Assembly (NCBI RefSeq): GCF_034008635.1
Contig: NZ_CP125378.1
Span: forward strand, 152,501 to 216,500
Reading direction: 5' to 3'
DNA: 64,000 nucleotides
Origin: Pseudomonas sp. P8_229
GTDB lineage: Bacteria; Pseudomonadota; Gammaproteobacteria; Pseudomonadales; Pseudomonadaceae
Position 1 is the stretch's first letter. Every line of letters begins with the position of its first letter. Of this stretch, positions 52,443 through 62,043 are shown one piece after another. Below the pieces are notes generated by a model. It made no database searches and was not told the DNA's origin. It was given only the letters and a program-made list of their open reading frames with translations. Both the position numbers and the translations under genes were made by a program.

Positions 52443-54830
52443 TCAGAAGCCGTAGGTGGCGCTGGCGTAGTAATAGGCGCCGTTGGTGCCGATCGGCGAC
52501 AGCACGTCGTACGGCAGGTTGCCGCCGTAGTTGATCGCCGAGCCGGAGCGTTCCGGGTAGTTGTCGGTGAGGTTGTTGCCGCCCAGCGCCACGCTGAATT
52601 TCGGGGTGAATTTGTAGGTCACCTCGGCGTCCAGCTGCCACACCGCACCGTAGGTCTGCTCCGGCTGCGAGTCACCGAAATCGAACACTCGGGTGGTCTC
52701 GCCCTGGCGGGTCAGACGGCCGAGCAAGCCCCAGTGTTCACTGGCCCAGTTGGCCGAAAACACGAAACGATCCTTGGGCGCGGCGTCGGTCAGGGTGTTG
52801 GTTTCTTCGACGCCGACCAGGGCGTCGCCACCGATGCCCAACGCGCTCAGTTGCGACGGCGTGCCTTTGGTATGGGTGACTTTGGTGTGGTTGTAGGTGT
52901 ACGCGGTGGTCAGGCCCAACGTCCCGTCATACAGCGGCTGGTGGTAGTTGAGCACCAGTTCGGCACCGTGGGTACTGGTGTCGGCGGCGTTGGTGAAGAA
53001 GTTGACATCGTGGACCCCGGCGACGCCGAAGGTGTCGTTGATGTATTGCTCCATGGCGTCGCTGCCGATGCGCTGCGACAGGGTGATGCGGTCCTTGACG
53101 TCGATGCGGAACACATCGAGCGAAGCGTCGAAGCGCTCGTTCAACTGAAAGGTCAGGCCGAGGCTGAAGTTCTTCGAGGTTTCCGGGTCGAGCTTTTGCG
53201 CACCCAGCGCACGTGCAATCGGATCGTTGACCGAGAGCACGCGAATGTCCGTCAGGGTGCCGCCTTCGCCGAAGTTGCTGGTGGTGTTCTGGAAACCGCT
53301 CTGGGCCAGCGACGGCGCGCGGAAGTTGTTCGACACCGCGCCGCGCAACGCCCACTGTTCGGTCAGTTTGTAGCGGCCACTGAGCTTGCCGGTGAGTTTG
53401 CTGCCGGCATCGTCGTAATGTTCCCAGCGGGTAGCGGCGTCGACGAAGAAGCGGTCGGTGAGATCACCCGAGACCTCGGCGTAAGTAGCGAACACGTTGC
53501 GGTCCAGGTCCGACTCTTCGCTGGGGCGCAAGCCGTTGGCGCCGTCAGCCCCGGAGCCTATGTACGAGGCCTCGTCGCCGGCGTAGGTCAGGTAGTTTTC
53601 GTAGCGGTATTCGCCGCCCAGCGCCAGTACAAACGAGCGCCCGCCGAGGCGCAATTCACGACTGAAATCGAGGTTGGTGGTGGTCTGGCGCAGTTCGTAA
53701 TCGCCGGTGTCGAACCGGGTCGGCGAATCTTCACCAAGGCTGACGTTGAGGGTGCGACGGGTGGATCCGTCAAAGCGGTTGCGGCCATGGGTGACGCTGC
53801 TGTCGAAGTCCCAGTCCTCGCCGATCATGCCTTTGAAACCGGCGGTGGCCGAGATGTCCTTGTTGTCGCCCAGCGACTGCGGCAGATAGCCGTTGGGATA
53901 GAACTGCGGCTGCTCGTAAGGGTAGCGATAGAACTCGGCGCCGGTGGTGTGGCGCTGGTTGTAGGTGCCAAAACTGTAGGCCTTGCCGCCGGCCAATGGC
54001 AGCTCGCTGTTAAACCACAGGTTGACGTCCCGCGCCAGGCCGTCGCCCATCACGTAGTTGCGCTGCTCGGGGGCGTCGGCGAAACCGTCGAAACCGGCGC
54101 GGTTGGTCGGGTTGCGATTCTTGTACTCGGTGCCGCCGCGAATGAACCCGCCCTCTTCACCCAGGCGCGTGCCGATCTTGGCGGTGGTCACGCTGTTCTG
54201 ACCATCGGTGGTGGTGCGACCAATCGCGTCCTGATGAGTGTGATAGGCGCCGTAACTGGTGGACACTTCGCCGCCCTCGGGGGCGTCGTCGAGGATGATG
54301 TTGATCACTCCGGCAATCGCATCGGAACCATACTGCGCCCCGGCGCCGTCGCGCAGGACTTCGATGCGTTTGATCGCGCTGATGGGGATCGAGTTGAAAT
54401 CCACTGGCGCCGTGCCGCGACCGATTTTCGAGGAGTCGTTGACCACCGCCGACGTGTGGCGGCGCTTGCCGTTGACCAGCACCAGCACCTGATCCGGGCT
54501 CATGCCGCGCAACTGCGCGGCACGTACATGGTCAGCACCGCCGGAGTTGGACTGACGCGGCATGCTGAAGGACGGCAGCAACGTCTGCAGCGCCTGGCCC
54601 AGCTCGCCATCGGCAGCGCCAGTGGACTTGAGGTCGGCGGCGGTCAACACGTCCACCGGCACTGGTGAATCCAGCACCGTGCGTGCGGTACCACGGGTGC
54701 CGGTGACCAGCACGGTACCCAACCGTGGGTCATCGTCAACGCGTGGGGAGGTGTCTTCGGCTTGCGCCGGAAGTTGCCAGATCGCACCGACAACCGCGAT
54801 GGCCAGTAATGAACGGGAACGCTGATACAT
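52443..54830 (-). CDS. TonB-dependent outer-membrane receptor
   Basis: The 795-residue receptor has a signal peptide (MYQRSRSLLAIAVVGAIWQLPAQA). A TonB box-like GTVLVTGTRG and the plug domain follow (PVPVDVLTAADLKSTGAADG; QLRGMSPDQVLVLVNGKRRH; IKRIEVLRDGAGAQYGSDAIAGVINI). A 22-strand barrel ends in an aromatic residue (YASATYGF). The plug version is the CirA/BtuB type rather than a FecA-type with an extra signalling domain. No iron-uptake partners are nearby; with the APC permease it may bring in a non-siderophore nutrient. AAAGGAGC precedes the ATG. Confidence 0.92.
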   Translation of the reverse strand: MYQRSRSLLAIAVVGAIWQLPAQAEDTSPRVDDDPRLGTVLVTGTRGTARTVLDSPVPVDVLTAADLKSTGAADGELGQALQTLLPSFSMPRQSNSGGADHVRAAQLRGMSPDQVLVLVNGKRRHTSAVVNDSSKIGRGTAPVDFNSIPISAIKRIEVLRDGAGAQYGSDAIAGVINIILDDAPEGGEVSTSYGAYHTHQDAIGRTTTDGQNSVTTAKIGTRLGEEGGFIRGGTEYKNRNPTNRAGFDGFADAPEQRNYVMGDGLARDVNLWFNSELPLAGGKAYSFGTYNQRHTTGAEFYRYPYEQPQFYPNGYLPQSLGDNKDISATAGFKGMIGEDWDFDSSVTHGRNRFDGSTRRTLNVSLGEDSPTRFDTGDYELRQTTTNLDFSRELRLGGRSFVLALGGEYRYENYLTYAGDEASYIGSGADGANGLRPSEESDLDRNVFATYAEVSGDLTDRFFVDAATRWEHYDDAGSKLTGKLSGRYKLTEQWALRGAVSNNFRAPSLAQSGFQNTTSNFGEGGTLTDIRVLSVNDPIARALGAQKLDPETSKNFSLGLTFQLNERFDASLDVFRIDVKDRITLSQRIGSDAMEQYINDTFGVAGVHDVNFFTNAADTSTHGAELVLNYHQPLYDGTLGLTTAYTYNHTKVTHTKGTPSQLSALGIGGDALVGVEETNTLTDAAPKDRFVFSANWASEHWGLLGRLTRQGETTRVFDFGDSQPEQTYGAVWQLDAEVTYKFTPKFSVALGGNNLTDNYPERSGSAINYGGNLPYDVLSPIGTNGAYYYASATYGF

Positions 54831-55005
54831 GTGACAGCTCCTTTATCGCAGCTAATACCCGGCCGTTGCCGACAATGGAAAGTCGGCAATCAATGCACGG
54901 CAATGTCTGCTGTAGTTTTAGAAATCAGGAAGGCGGTGAAGGCTGTTTTAACGTGATTAGTGGGTGAAGCGCAGGATCCCCAAAGTTAGTTATTCCCCCT
55001 GAAAA

Positions 55006-55136
55006 CCGATGCTAGACGAGCTGGCATCGGGTGCAAAAGAACCAATAACGCTTAGGTTAGATCGCAGCCGTTAGTTGTTTTCAGGGCAACACAAGTGTTG
55101 CCAGAACAACAGCAATGCAACTAACCAACAACTAAC
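55006..55136. promoter_or_regulatory. Nested dyad elements upstream of the TonB receptor gene
   Basis: Three perfect inverted repeats are visible: CCGATGC/GCATCGG (55006-55012, 55024-55030); the 18-bp GGCAACAC-AA-GTGTTGCC (55085-55102); and, enclosing the latter, GTTAGTTGTT/AACAACTAAC (55070-55079, 55127-55136), with an extra CAACTAAC at 55118-55125. The region is 175-310 bp upstream of the receptor start. It could be an operator cluster or a structured RNA; no family is recognised. The stretch 54831-55005 shows nothing else. Confidence 0.55.
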
Positions 55137-55155
55137 CCAAGCATAATCACCGGCC

Positions 55156-56061
55156 CTGTTGGAGTGAGCTTTGCTCGCGAAAGCGGTGTATCAGTCCATG
55201 CAGATATTGACTGACACCCCGCAATCGCGAGCAGGCTCACTCCTACAGTTTTTATTGCGGTGAACACATATTCTGCACCCGCTACAGATCCTTTGTAGGC
55301 GTGAGCCTGCTCGCGATTGCGGGGTGTCAGTCAATGAAGATGTTGACTGGGCTGACCTCTTCGCGAGCAGGCTCACTCCTACAGTTTTTATTGCGGTGAA
55401 CACAGATTCTGCACCCGCTACAGATCCTTTGGAGCGAGCCTGCTCGCGATTGCGGTGTATCAGTCCATAAAGATATTGACTGGGCGGGCCTCTTCGCGAG
55501 CAGGCTCACTCCTACAGTTTTTATTGCGATGAACACAGATTCTGCACCCGCCACAGATCCTTTGTAGGAGTGAGCCTGCTCGCGATTGCGGGGTGTCAGT
55601 CAATGAAGATGTTGACTGGGCTGACCTCTTCGCGAGCAAGCCCGCTCCCACCGTTTTACTGCGGTGAACACAGATTCTGCACCCGCTACAGATCCTTTGC
55701 AGGCGTGAGCCTGCTCGCGATTGCGGTGTATCAGTCCATGCAGATATTGACTGGGCGGGCCTCTTCGCGAGCAGGCTCACTCCTACAGTTTTTATTGCGG
55801 TGAACACAGATTCTGCACCCGCTACAGATCCTTTGCAGGCGTGAGCCTGCTCGCGATTGCGGTGTATCAGTCCATGCAGATATTGACTGGGCTGACCTCT
55901 TCGCGAGCAGGCTCACTCCTACAGTTTTTATTGGGGTGAACACAGATTCTGCACCCGCTACAGATCCTTTGTAGGTGTGAGCCTGCTCGCGAAAGCGGTG
56001 TATCAGTCCATGCAGATATTGACTGGGCTGACGTCTTCGCAAGCAAGCTCGCTCCCACAGG
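55156..56061. repeat. Tandem array of about seven ~136-bp REP-containing units (array 2)
   Basis: The same unit as array 1 recurs in the same orientation, with AGATCCTTTG at 55286, 55422, 55555, 55690, 55826 and 55962 (periods 136, 133, 135, 136, 136). The unit from 55555 has the AAGCCCGCTCCCACCGTTTT version found in array 1. The unit at 55422 has lost three bases at its left REP. Three last units carry GTATCAGTCCATGCAGATAT linkers. It fills the gap between the TonB receptor upstream region and the ABC binding-protein gene. Confidence 0.93.
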
Positions 56062-56083
56062 GATTTGTCGTTGGATGAGGTTG

Positions 56084-57139
56084 TCAGTTCGCCACAGGAA
56101 TCCACTCGGCCCGCGCCACATTGGCGGTATCACCGAAGGCCGGGAGTTTTTGCGCGAGGTCGCGGACGTTTTTCACGTCCAGGTCCAGTAGCTGCTGACG
56201 GGTGATCAGGGTCGGCGGTACCAGCACCTGATGCCCCGGATTTTCGCCGGCAATCAACATCGCCAGACTGCGCACGCTGATCGCCCCCGCCACTTGTGGA
56301 TTGACCGCCGCTGTCGCCGCCCAGGCGCTGTCCGGTTCTTTCATGATCTGGATGTCGGCGGTGGAAATGTCGGCGCTGTAGATCTTCACCTTGCGCCCCA
56401 ACCCGGCCTCGTCGACAGCAATCTTCACACCTTTGGCAAACTCGTCGAACGGCGCGAAGATCACGCTGATTCCCGGATTGGCGCGCAACACCGCGCTGGC
56501 CTGATCCGCCACCGAGTTGGCAATCGGCGGGTTGAGCGTGCCGAACCGCGCCTTTTCGATGATGCCCGGATTGGCCTGTTTCACCTGGCTCCAGATCTCG
56601 TCGCGGCGCTCCATCGGCGTGAAACCGCTGATGTACACGTAACCGGCGTCGAACCGCGTGCCGTTGTCCTTCACCGCCTGATCCAGCGCCAGTCGCGCCA
56701 ATGCGTGGTGATCCTGCTCGACCTGGGTCACCTGCGGGCTGTTCAGATCGACGTCGAACGCCACCACCTTGATGCCTTTGGCGATCGCCCGGTCAATCGG
56801 CCCCTTGAGGGTTTCTGCCAGCCCCAGTTGCACGATGATCCCGTCAACGCCGAGGTCGATCGCCTGATCGATCATCTCGCCCTGACTCGCCGCCTGCTGC
56901 CGCGCATCGAATACCCGCAGGTTGGCCCCCAGCGCTTCGGTCTGTTTCTCCACGCCGCGCAGATACGCCTCGGGAAAGTCTCCGGAAAACAGATAGCCGA
57001 CCAGGGCGATCTGCACCTGGCCCTTGTCGAACGGCGCCGGCGCACCCGGTAACGCCTTGGCCTGGGCGCTCAGGGCCAGCGCCGAGAACATGGCCGTGGC
57101 GAGGCAATGGCGCGCGAACTGTTTGAGTGAACCGTGCAT
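56084..57139 (-). CDS. Sugar-type ABC transporter substrate-binding protein
   Basis: The 351-residue periplasmic protein has a signal peptide (HCLATAMFSALALSAQAKA) and the ribose/galactose-binding (Peripla_BP_4) fold: QIALVGYLFSGDFPEAYLRGVEKQ, DQAIDLGVDGIIVQLG, KGIKVVAFDVDLNSPQV, ISVIFAPFDEFAKGVKIAV. It is the distal gene of the seven-gene operon, 25 nt after the permease. The ligand is not evident and the RbsB-like fold is also used for AI-2 and polyols. Confidence 0.88.
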   Translation of the reverse strand: MHGSLKQFARHCLATAMFSALALSAQAKALPGAPAPFDKGQVQIALVGYLFSGDFPEAYLRGVEKQTEALGANLRVFDARQQAASQGEMIDQAIDLGVDGIIVQLGLAETLKGPIDRAIAKGIKVVAFDVDLNSPQVTQVEQDHHALARLALDQAVKDNGTRFDAGYVYISGFTPMERRDEIWSQVKQANPGIIEKARFGTLNPPIANSVADQASAVLRANPGISVIFAPFDEFAKGVKIAVDEAGLGRKVKIYSADISTADIQIMKEPDSAWAATAAVNPQVAGAISVRSLAMLIAGENPGHQVLVPPTLITRQQLLDLDVKNVRDLAQKLPAFGDTANVARAEWIPVAN

Positions 57140-57164
57140 ACGACTTTCCTTGAACGATGTCGGC

Positions 57165-58190
57165 TCAGCGCGCCCGATGCGCGAGGCCGAAGGTGAACAT
57201 CAGGGCCAGCACCAGCACCAGTCCCTTGACGAAATCCTGCGCGTAGTACGGCGCGTTGAGCATGGTCAGGCCGTTGAGCAGCGAAGCCACCAGCAGTGCA
57301 CCGACCAGCGTGCCGAAGGCGTTAGGCTTCTTCGCGCCGAGCACGGCAAAACCGATCAGCGCCGCACCGAGGGCGTCCAGCACCAGACCGTTGCCGGAGC
57401 TGACATCGCCCCGGCCCAGGCGCGCCGCCAACAGCAGACCGCCGAGCGATGCGAGCAGCGCCGACAGCACATAAGCGAGCAACTTGAAGCGCTGCACCGG
57501 TGCCCCCGCCAGCCGCGCGGCCTGCTCGTTGCCGCCGATCGCATAAAACAAACGGCCGATGCGCGTGCGCTCGAGAAACAGCCACACCGCCAACGCCACC
57601 AGTGCGGTGATCAACACCGGCACCGGCACCACCTCCCACAATCGCCCACGCCCCAAGGCGAGAAACGCCGCACTGAAGGCACCTTCGGTTTCCTCGCCAT
57701 TGGGCAAGGTCATGCCCACCGCAATCGAGCGCCCGCCCGTAGGAATCAGTTGCACACCAATCACCAGAAACATGCTGCCCAGCGTCGCGAGAATGTCCGG
57801 CACCCGCAGCTTGACGATCAGCCAGCCATTGAGCAGCCCGACCAGTGCGCCACCGGCCAGACTGATCAGCACCGCCGGCACCGCGCCCCAACCGAGTACC
57901 ACCATCACGTAACTGGCGATCATCAGGCTCATCGCCGCCACCGCACCGATCGACAGATCGAGCCCGCCAACCGCCATGGTCAGCGTCACACCCAGTGCCA
58001 GCAGCGCAACGATCGACACCGATTGCAAGATGCTGAACAGATTGCCGATGCGCAGAAACGCCGGCTCTGCAACGCTGAAAAACACCACGATCAGCGCCAG
58101 CAGCCACAACAGGCCGTAGCGGATCAACGCTTGCAGCAGGCGCTCGGCGGGTGCCGCTGCGCTCGATAACAGTGAACTCGAATCAGGCAC
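57165..58190 (-). CDS. Ribose-type ABC transporter permease
   Basis: The 341-residue RbsC-family permease has eight to ten TM segments, including LLALGVTLTMAVGGLDLSIGAVAAMS and the coupling loop GGNEQAARLAGAPVQRFKLLAYVLSALLA. I set the start at GTG 58190, which has AAGGAG eight bases upstream within the ATPase gene. An ATG at 58214 lacks a ribosome-binding site. It overlaps the ATPase stop by eight bases. Confidence 0.88.
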   Translation of the reverse strand: MPDSSSLLSSAAAPAERLLQALIRYGLLWLLALIVVFFSVAEPAFLRIGNLFSILQSVSIVALLALGVTLTMAVGGLDLSIGAVAAMSLMIASYVMVVLGWGAVPAVLISLAGGALVGLLNGWLIVKLRVPDILATLGSMFLVIGVQLIPTGGRSIAVGMTLPNGEETEGAFSAAFLALGRGRLWEVVPVPVLITALVALAVWLFLERTRIGRLFYAIGGNEQAARLAGAPVQRFKLLAYVLSALLASLGGLLLAARLGRGDVSSGNGLVLDALGAALIGFAVLGAKKPNAFGTLVGALLVASLLNGLTMLNAPYYAQDFVKGLVLVLALMFTFGLAHRAR

Positions 58191-59733
58191 TCGCGCTGCT
58201 CCTTGGCGTGGCATGAAAGGGGTGTTCGATGACGTCGCTGCCGGCCAGCGCGGCGACCAGCGTGGCGCGCTCCAGGCCGGCGCGCGGGTAGTCGGCGACC
58301 ACCGTGTGATCGCGCACCAACAGAATTCGGTCGGCGACTTCCAGGGCTTCGTCGACGTCAGCGCAAATCACCAGCGTCGCCCGGCCACCAGCGCTGTCGC
58401 GCAGCAGTTGCCCGATCTCGCGGCGGGCGCGCACATCGACACCCTGAAACGGCTCGTCGAGAATCAACAGCCGCCCTGCCCCAAGCAACCAACGGCCCAG
58501 CACGACCTTCTGTTGATTGCCACCGGACAGCGCGCTCATCGGCACTTCGATTCCAGCGGTCTTGATCCCCAGCGCCGCGACTTGCGCCTCGACCGCGGCG
58601 GCTTCAGCGCGATTGCGAATGAACCCGGCGCGAGTGAAGCGTTCCAGAAACGGCAGCGTCAGCGTGCGGCGCAGGGAAAAATCCGCTACCAATGACTGAC
58701 TGGCCCGGTCCTCCGCCGCGAGAAATACACCGCTGCGAATCGCTTCCCTTGGCGAGCCCGGCAAAAAGTCCACGCCATCCAGTTGCAGGCTACCTGCCAC
58801 GGCTTTACGCAGGCCGAACAACACTTCGGCGATCTCGCTTTTGCCGGCGCCGAGCAGCCCGGTCAACACCACGACTTCACCTTCGTGCAGGTCAAAATCA
58901 AAACTGTTCGAGCGTGAAAAAATCTGCAGGTCGCGCGCACCCAGGACTTTTCGCCCCACGGTGGCGGGCGTGTAGGTGCGCCCGTCAAGCGCCTGCCCGA
59001 GCATCGCGTGCACCGCCTCTGGCAGCCGTCGCGCGCTGAACTCGCCGGCCAGTCGCCCGTCACGCAACACAATGGCGCGATCCGCCACCCGTTGCAGATC
59101 GGACAAGCGATGGGAGATGTAAACGATCGCCACCCCACGGCTGCGCAAGGTGTCGATCAGGCCAAACAGGCGCTGGGCCTCGGCATCCGACAACGCCGCC
59201 GTCGGCTCATCCAGAATCAGCAGACGCGGCTGCAAGGCAAAGGCCCGGGCCAGCACCACCAACTGCCGTTCGGCCTGGCCCAGGTGTTCAATGCCTTGCT
59301 CCAGCGGCAACACCAGGCCGAGTCCGGCGGCGATGCTCGCGGCGCGCTCCAGCAGGCGCTTGCGGTTGAGCCAGAAGTCGGCGTCGGGTTTGCACAACTC
59401 ATCGAGCAGCAGGTTTTCCGCCACGCTCAAACCGGGCGCAATGCCCTCGTTGATTTGCTGATGCACCGCGACAATCCCCACTCGCCGCGCCGACAGCGGT
59501 GAGCTGAACTGACGAGGCTGGCCATCGACATAAATTTCCCCGGCATCGGCACTTTGGCTGCCGGCGAGAATCTTCACCAGCGTCGATTTGCCGGCACCGT
59601 TGGCACCGAGCAACGCCACCACTTCGGCGGGACGAATCTGCAGGCTGACGCGATCCAGCGCGCGATTCGAGTCGAAGCTCTTGCTCAGTTCACGCACTTC
59701 AATCAGCGGCCTGGAGGCCACGACCACACTCAT
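58183..59733 (-). CDS. Ribose-type ABC transporter ATP-binding protein (two ABC domains)
   Basis: The 516-residue protein contains two ABC cassettes. In the first, Walker A is GANGAGKST and Walker B LLILDEPTAALSD. The second shows a Walker A GLLGAGKSE, signature LSGGNQQKVVLGRWL and Walker B LLILDEPFQGVD. The degenerate first signature (LGQAERQLVVLARA) is normal for RbsA/MglA proteins. It lies eight nt after metI, without its own evident promoter. Confidence 0.92.
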   Translation of the reverse strand: MSVVVASRPLIEVRELSKSFDSNRALDRVSLQIRPAEVVALLGANGAGKSTLVKILAGSQSADAGEIYVDGQPRQFSSPLSARRVGIVAVHQQINEGIAPGLSVAENLLLDELCKPDADFWLNRKRLLERAASIAAGLGLVLPLEQGIEHLGQAERQLVVLARAFALQPRLLILDEPTAALSDAEAQRLFGLIDTLRSRGVAIVYISHRLSDLQRVADRAIVLRDGRLAGEFSARRLPEAVHAMLGQALDGRTYTPATVGRKVLGARDLQIFSRSNSFDFDLHEGEVVVLTGLLGAGKSEIAEVLFGLRKAVAGSLQLDGVDFLPGSPREAIRSGVFLAAEDRASQSLVADFSLRRTLTLPFLERFTRAGFIRNRAEAAAVEAQVAALGIKTAGIEVPMSALSGGNQQKVVLGRWLLGAGRLLILDEPFQGVDVRARREIGQLLRDSAGGRATLVICADVDEALEVADRILLVRDHTVVADYPRAGLERATLVAALAGSDVIEHPFHATPRSSASA

Positions 59734-59741
59734 AAATGTCC

Positions 59742-60413
59742 TTAACGTCGATGGGCCAGCGACCGCACCAGCCGGTCACCGAGGCTTTGCACGCCCTGCA
59801 CGAGAATGACCAGCACCACCACGGTGGCGACCATCACTTCATTGTTGAAACGCTGATAGCCGTAACGGATCGCCAGATCGCCCAGCCCGCCACCGCCAAT
59901 CACCCCGGCCATGGAAGAAAAACCGATCAGCATCACCAGCGTCAGGGTGATCCCCGCCAGCAGCGCCGGCAGCGCTTCGGGCAACAGCACCTTGAAAATC
60001 ACATGACAGATGTCGCCGCCCATGGCGAGGATCGCTTCGATCCGGCCCTGGTCGACTTCGTCCAGCGCGTTCTCGACGATCCGCGCAAAAAACGGAAACG
60101 CGCCTATGGTGATCGGCACCACCGCCGCCGTGCTGCCCAGCGTCGTACCGACCAGCAGACGGGTCAGCGGAATCAGCGCGATCAGCATCACCACGAATGG
60201 CAACGAGCGCCCCAGATTGACCAGCGAACCCAGCGCCGCATTCAGCCGCGGCATCGGCCACAGTCCGTCGCGCCGGCTGACAAACAGCAACACCCCCAGC
60301 GGCAAACCGATCAGCAACGTGAACAGCCCGGCGAGCAGCACCATGTACAAGGTTTCACCGGTGGCGTTGAACACCAGTTGCAGAATTTCATCCCAGTTGA
60401 TTGTGCGGTTCAT
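59742..60413 (-). CDS. metI: Methionine ABC transporter permease MetI
   Basis: The 223-residue permease has five TM segments and the EAA loop [29 protein letters not shown], which fits MetI. It begins in a four-base overlap with metN. MetNIQ imports methionine and its derivatives. This may be a second met-type transporter; the substrate could be another sulfur compound. Confidence 0.9.
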   Translation of the reverse strand: MNRTINWDEILQLVFNATGETLYMVLLAGLFTLLIGLPLGVLLFVSRRDGLWPMPRLNAALGSLVNLGRSLPFVVMLIALIPLTRLLVGTTLGSTAAVVPITIGAFPFFARIVENALDEVDQGRIEAILAMGGDICHVIFKVLLPEALPALLAGITLTLVMLIGFSSMAGVIGGGGLGDLAIRYGYQRFNNEVMVATVVVLVILVQGVQSLGDRLVRSLAHRR

Positions 60414-61210
60414 GACTGCGCCGCCCGCACGCCGTATTGCTTGAGGAAACTCAGCCCCGGCGCGGCGTGCCCCAGTGGCAGACCACAGGTCGGACGCAGC
60501 GAGGCGCCCAACAGCGACTGCGGATCCGCCAGCAAGCGCGGCACCGGCCCGGCCTCGACCAGTCGCCCGTCGGCCATGGAAGCAGCGTGATCACAGATCG
60601 ACTTGACCACGTCCAGCTCATGGGTGATCAACACGATGGTCAGGCCCAGTTGCCGGTTGATGTCGCGCAACAGTTCGAGAATCGACGCGGTGGTTTCCGG
60701 GTCCAGCGCACTGGTGGCTTCGTCCGACAGCAGATACGCCGGCTCTGCTGCCAGGGCGCGGGCAATCCCCACCCGTTGTTTCTGACCACCGGACAACTGC
60801 GAGGGAAAGGCCTGCGCCTTGTCACTCAAACCGACCAGTTCCAGCAGCTCGCGCACCCGCACATGACGCCACGGTTTGCCAACGTTGGCGATCTCCAGCG
60901 GCACGGCGATGTTGTCGAACACGGTGCGCGAGTGCAGCAGGTTGAAGCCCTGGAAAATCATGCCGATGCGCTGACGCTGGCGGCGCAGCTCGCTGGGCGA
61001 CAGCGTCAGCAGGTCCACGCCGTCGATCAGGATCCGCCCGCTGTCCGGGCGTTCGAGCAGGTTGAGGCAACGCAGCAGGGTCGATTTGCCCGCACCGCTA
61101 CGCCCGAGAATGCCGTAGACCGCGCCGTCGGGAATGCTCAGCGACACCTGATCGAGTGCCGGCGTGGCGGCCGCCGAATAGGTTTTGCTCACCTGCTCGA
61201 CGACGATCAT
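60410..61210 (-). CDS. metN: Methionine-type ABC transporter ATP-binding protein MetN
   Basis: The 266-residue ATPase has Walker [17 protein letters not shown]-loop [16 protein letters not shown], signature [16 protein letters not shown] and Walker [17 protein letters not shown], as in MetN. The C-terminal regulatory ACT-like NIL domain of E. coli MetN (343 residues) is absent, so inhibition by internal methionine through that domain would not occur. It overlaps metQ and metI by four bases each. Confidence 0.9.
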   Translation of the reverse strand: MIVVEQVSKTYSAAATPALDQVSLSIPDGAVYGILGRSGAGKSTLLRCLNLLERPDSGRILIDGVDLLTLSPSELRRQRQRIGMIFQGFNLLHSRTVFDNIAVPLEIANVGKPWRHVRVRELLELVGLSDKAQAFPSQLSGGQKQRVGIARALAAEPAYLLSDEATSALDPETTASILELLRDINRQLGLTIVLITHELDVVKSICDHAASMADGRLVEAGPVPRLLADPQSLLGASLRPTCGLPLGHAAPGLSFLKQYGVRAAQS

Positions 61211-62016
61211 GGCTTGGCATCCACCACTGGAATCACCGAGCCATTGAAATTATCGGTGATGTATTTCGCCACTTGCGGCGAAGTCAGATCCTTGGCCAGT
61301 TGCGCGATCCGCGGATCGTTCAGCAACTTCGGCGTGGTCACCAGAATGTTGGCATACGGATTGTGCTCGGCCTTCTCCAGCCCCAGCGCATCCCTGGCCG
61401 GCACCAACCCGGCTTCCAGCGCGTAGTTGCCGTTGATCACGGCGAGGTCGACATCGTCCAGCGCCCGGGGAATCTGCGGCGATTCGATTTCAAGAATCTT
61501 CAGCTGTTTCGGGTTCTCGGCGATATCCTTGGGCGTCGCCTGATCGGCCGCCGGATCCTTGAAACCGGGCTTGAGTTTGATCAGGCCGTTGTCCTGCAAC
61601 AGGTACAGTGCACGGCTCAGGTTGGTGACGTTGTTGGGTACAGCCACAGTGCCTTTTTCTGGCACCTCGGCGAAGTTTTTGTGCCGGCGCGAATAAATTC
61701 CCAGCGGCTCGATATGCACCGTGGCCGCCACCGCCAGTTGCTGCCCCAGCGCCTGCTCCTGGGATTTCAGGTACGGCAGATGCTGGAAGTAATTGGCATC
61801 GACATCACCGTGCACCAACAGCTCGTTGGAGTTCACGCCGTTGGGGATTTCGATGACCTTGAGGTTGAGCTGCGGATCGATTTTCTGAATGTAGGCGAGG
61901 ATCTGCGCGTGGGGCACCGGATCAGCGGCCACCCGCAACGGCTCCAGCGCCTGAGCGCCAAACGAAGTCACCAGCGCGCCGAGCACGGCCAGGGTCAAAC
62001 CTGCTTTTTTCAACAT
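61207..62016 (-). CDS. metQ: MetQ/NlpA family substrate-binding protein
   Basis: The 269-residue protein has a signal peptide ([23 protein letters not shown]; no lipobox, so soluble in the periplasm). The family core is [54 protein letters not shown], and [23 protein letters not shown]. The usual lipid anchor of MetQ is thus missing. It lies 27 nt after the oxygenase gene. Confidence 0.9.
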   Translation of the reverse strand: MLKKAGLTLAVLGALVTSFGAQALEPLRVAADPVPHAQILAYIQKIDPQLNLKVIEIPNGVNSNELLVHGDVDANYFQHLPYLKSQEQALGQQLAVAATVHIEPLGIYSRRHKNFAEVPEKGTVAVPNNVTNLSRALYLLQDNGLIKLKPGFKDPAADQATPKDIAENPKQLKILEIESPQIPRALDDVDLAVINGNYALEAGLVPARDALGLEKAEHNPYANILVTTPKLLNDPRIAQLAKDLTSPQVAKYITDNFNGSVIPVVDAKP

Positions 62017-62043
62017 GTGCGTAGTCCTTGAGCGAGTGATGAA

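Noticed and set aside
52734..54668. A 644-codon open frame on the + strand opposite the TonB receptor
   Set aside because: It is the antisense shadow of a GC-rich gene whose minus-strand product has a full receptor architecture; the + product is low-complexity Val/Ala/Gly-rich with no family.
49205..56061. CRISPR-like periodic repeats
   Set aside because: The period is about 136 bp, the whole unit is repeated rather than a short repeat with unique spacers, and each unit contains opposed REP palindromes. No cas operon is present.
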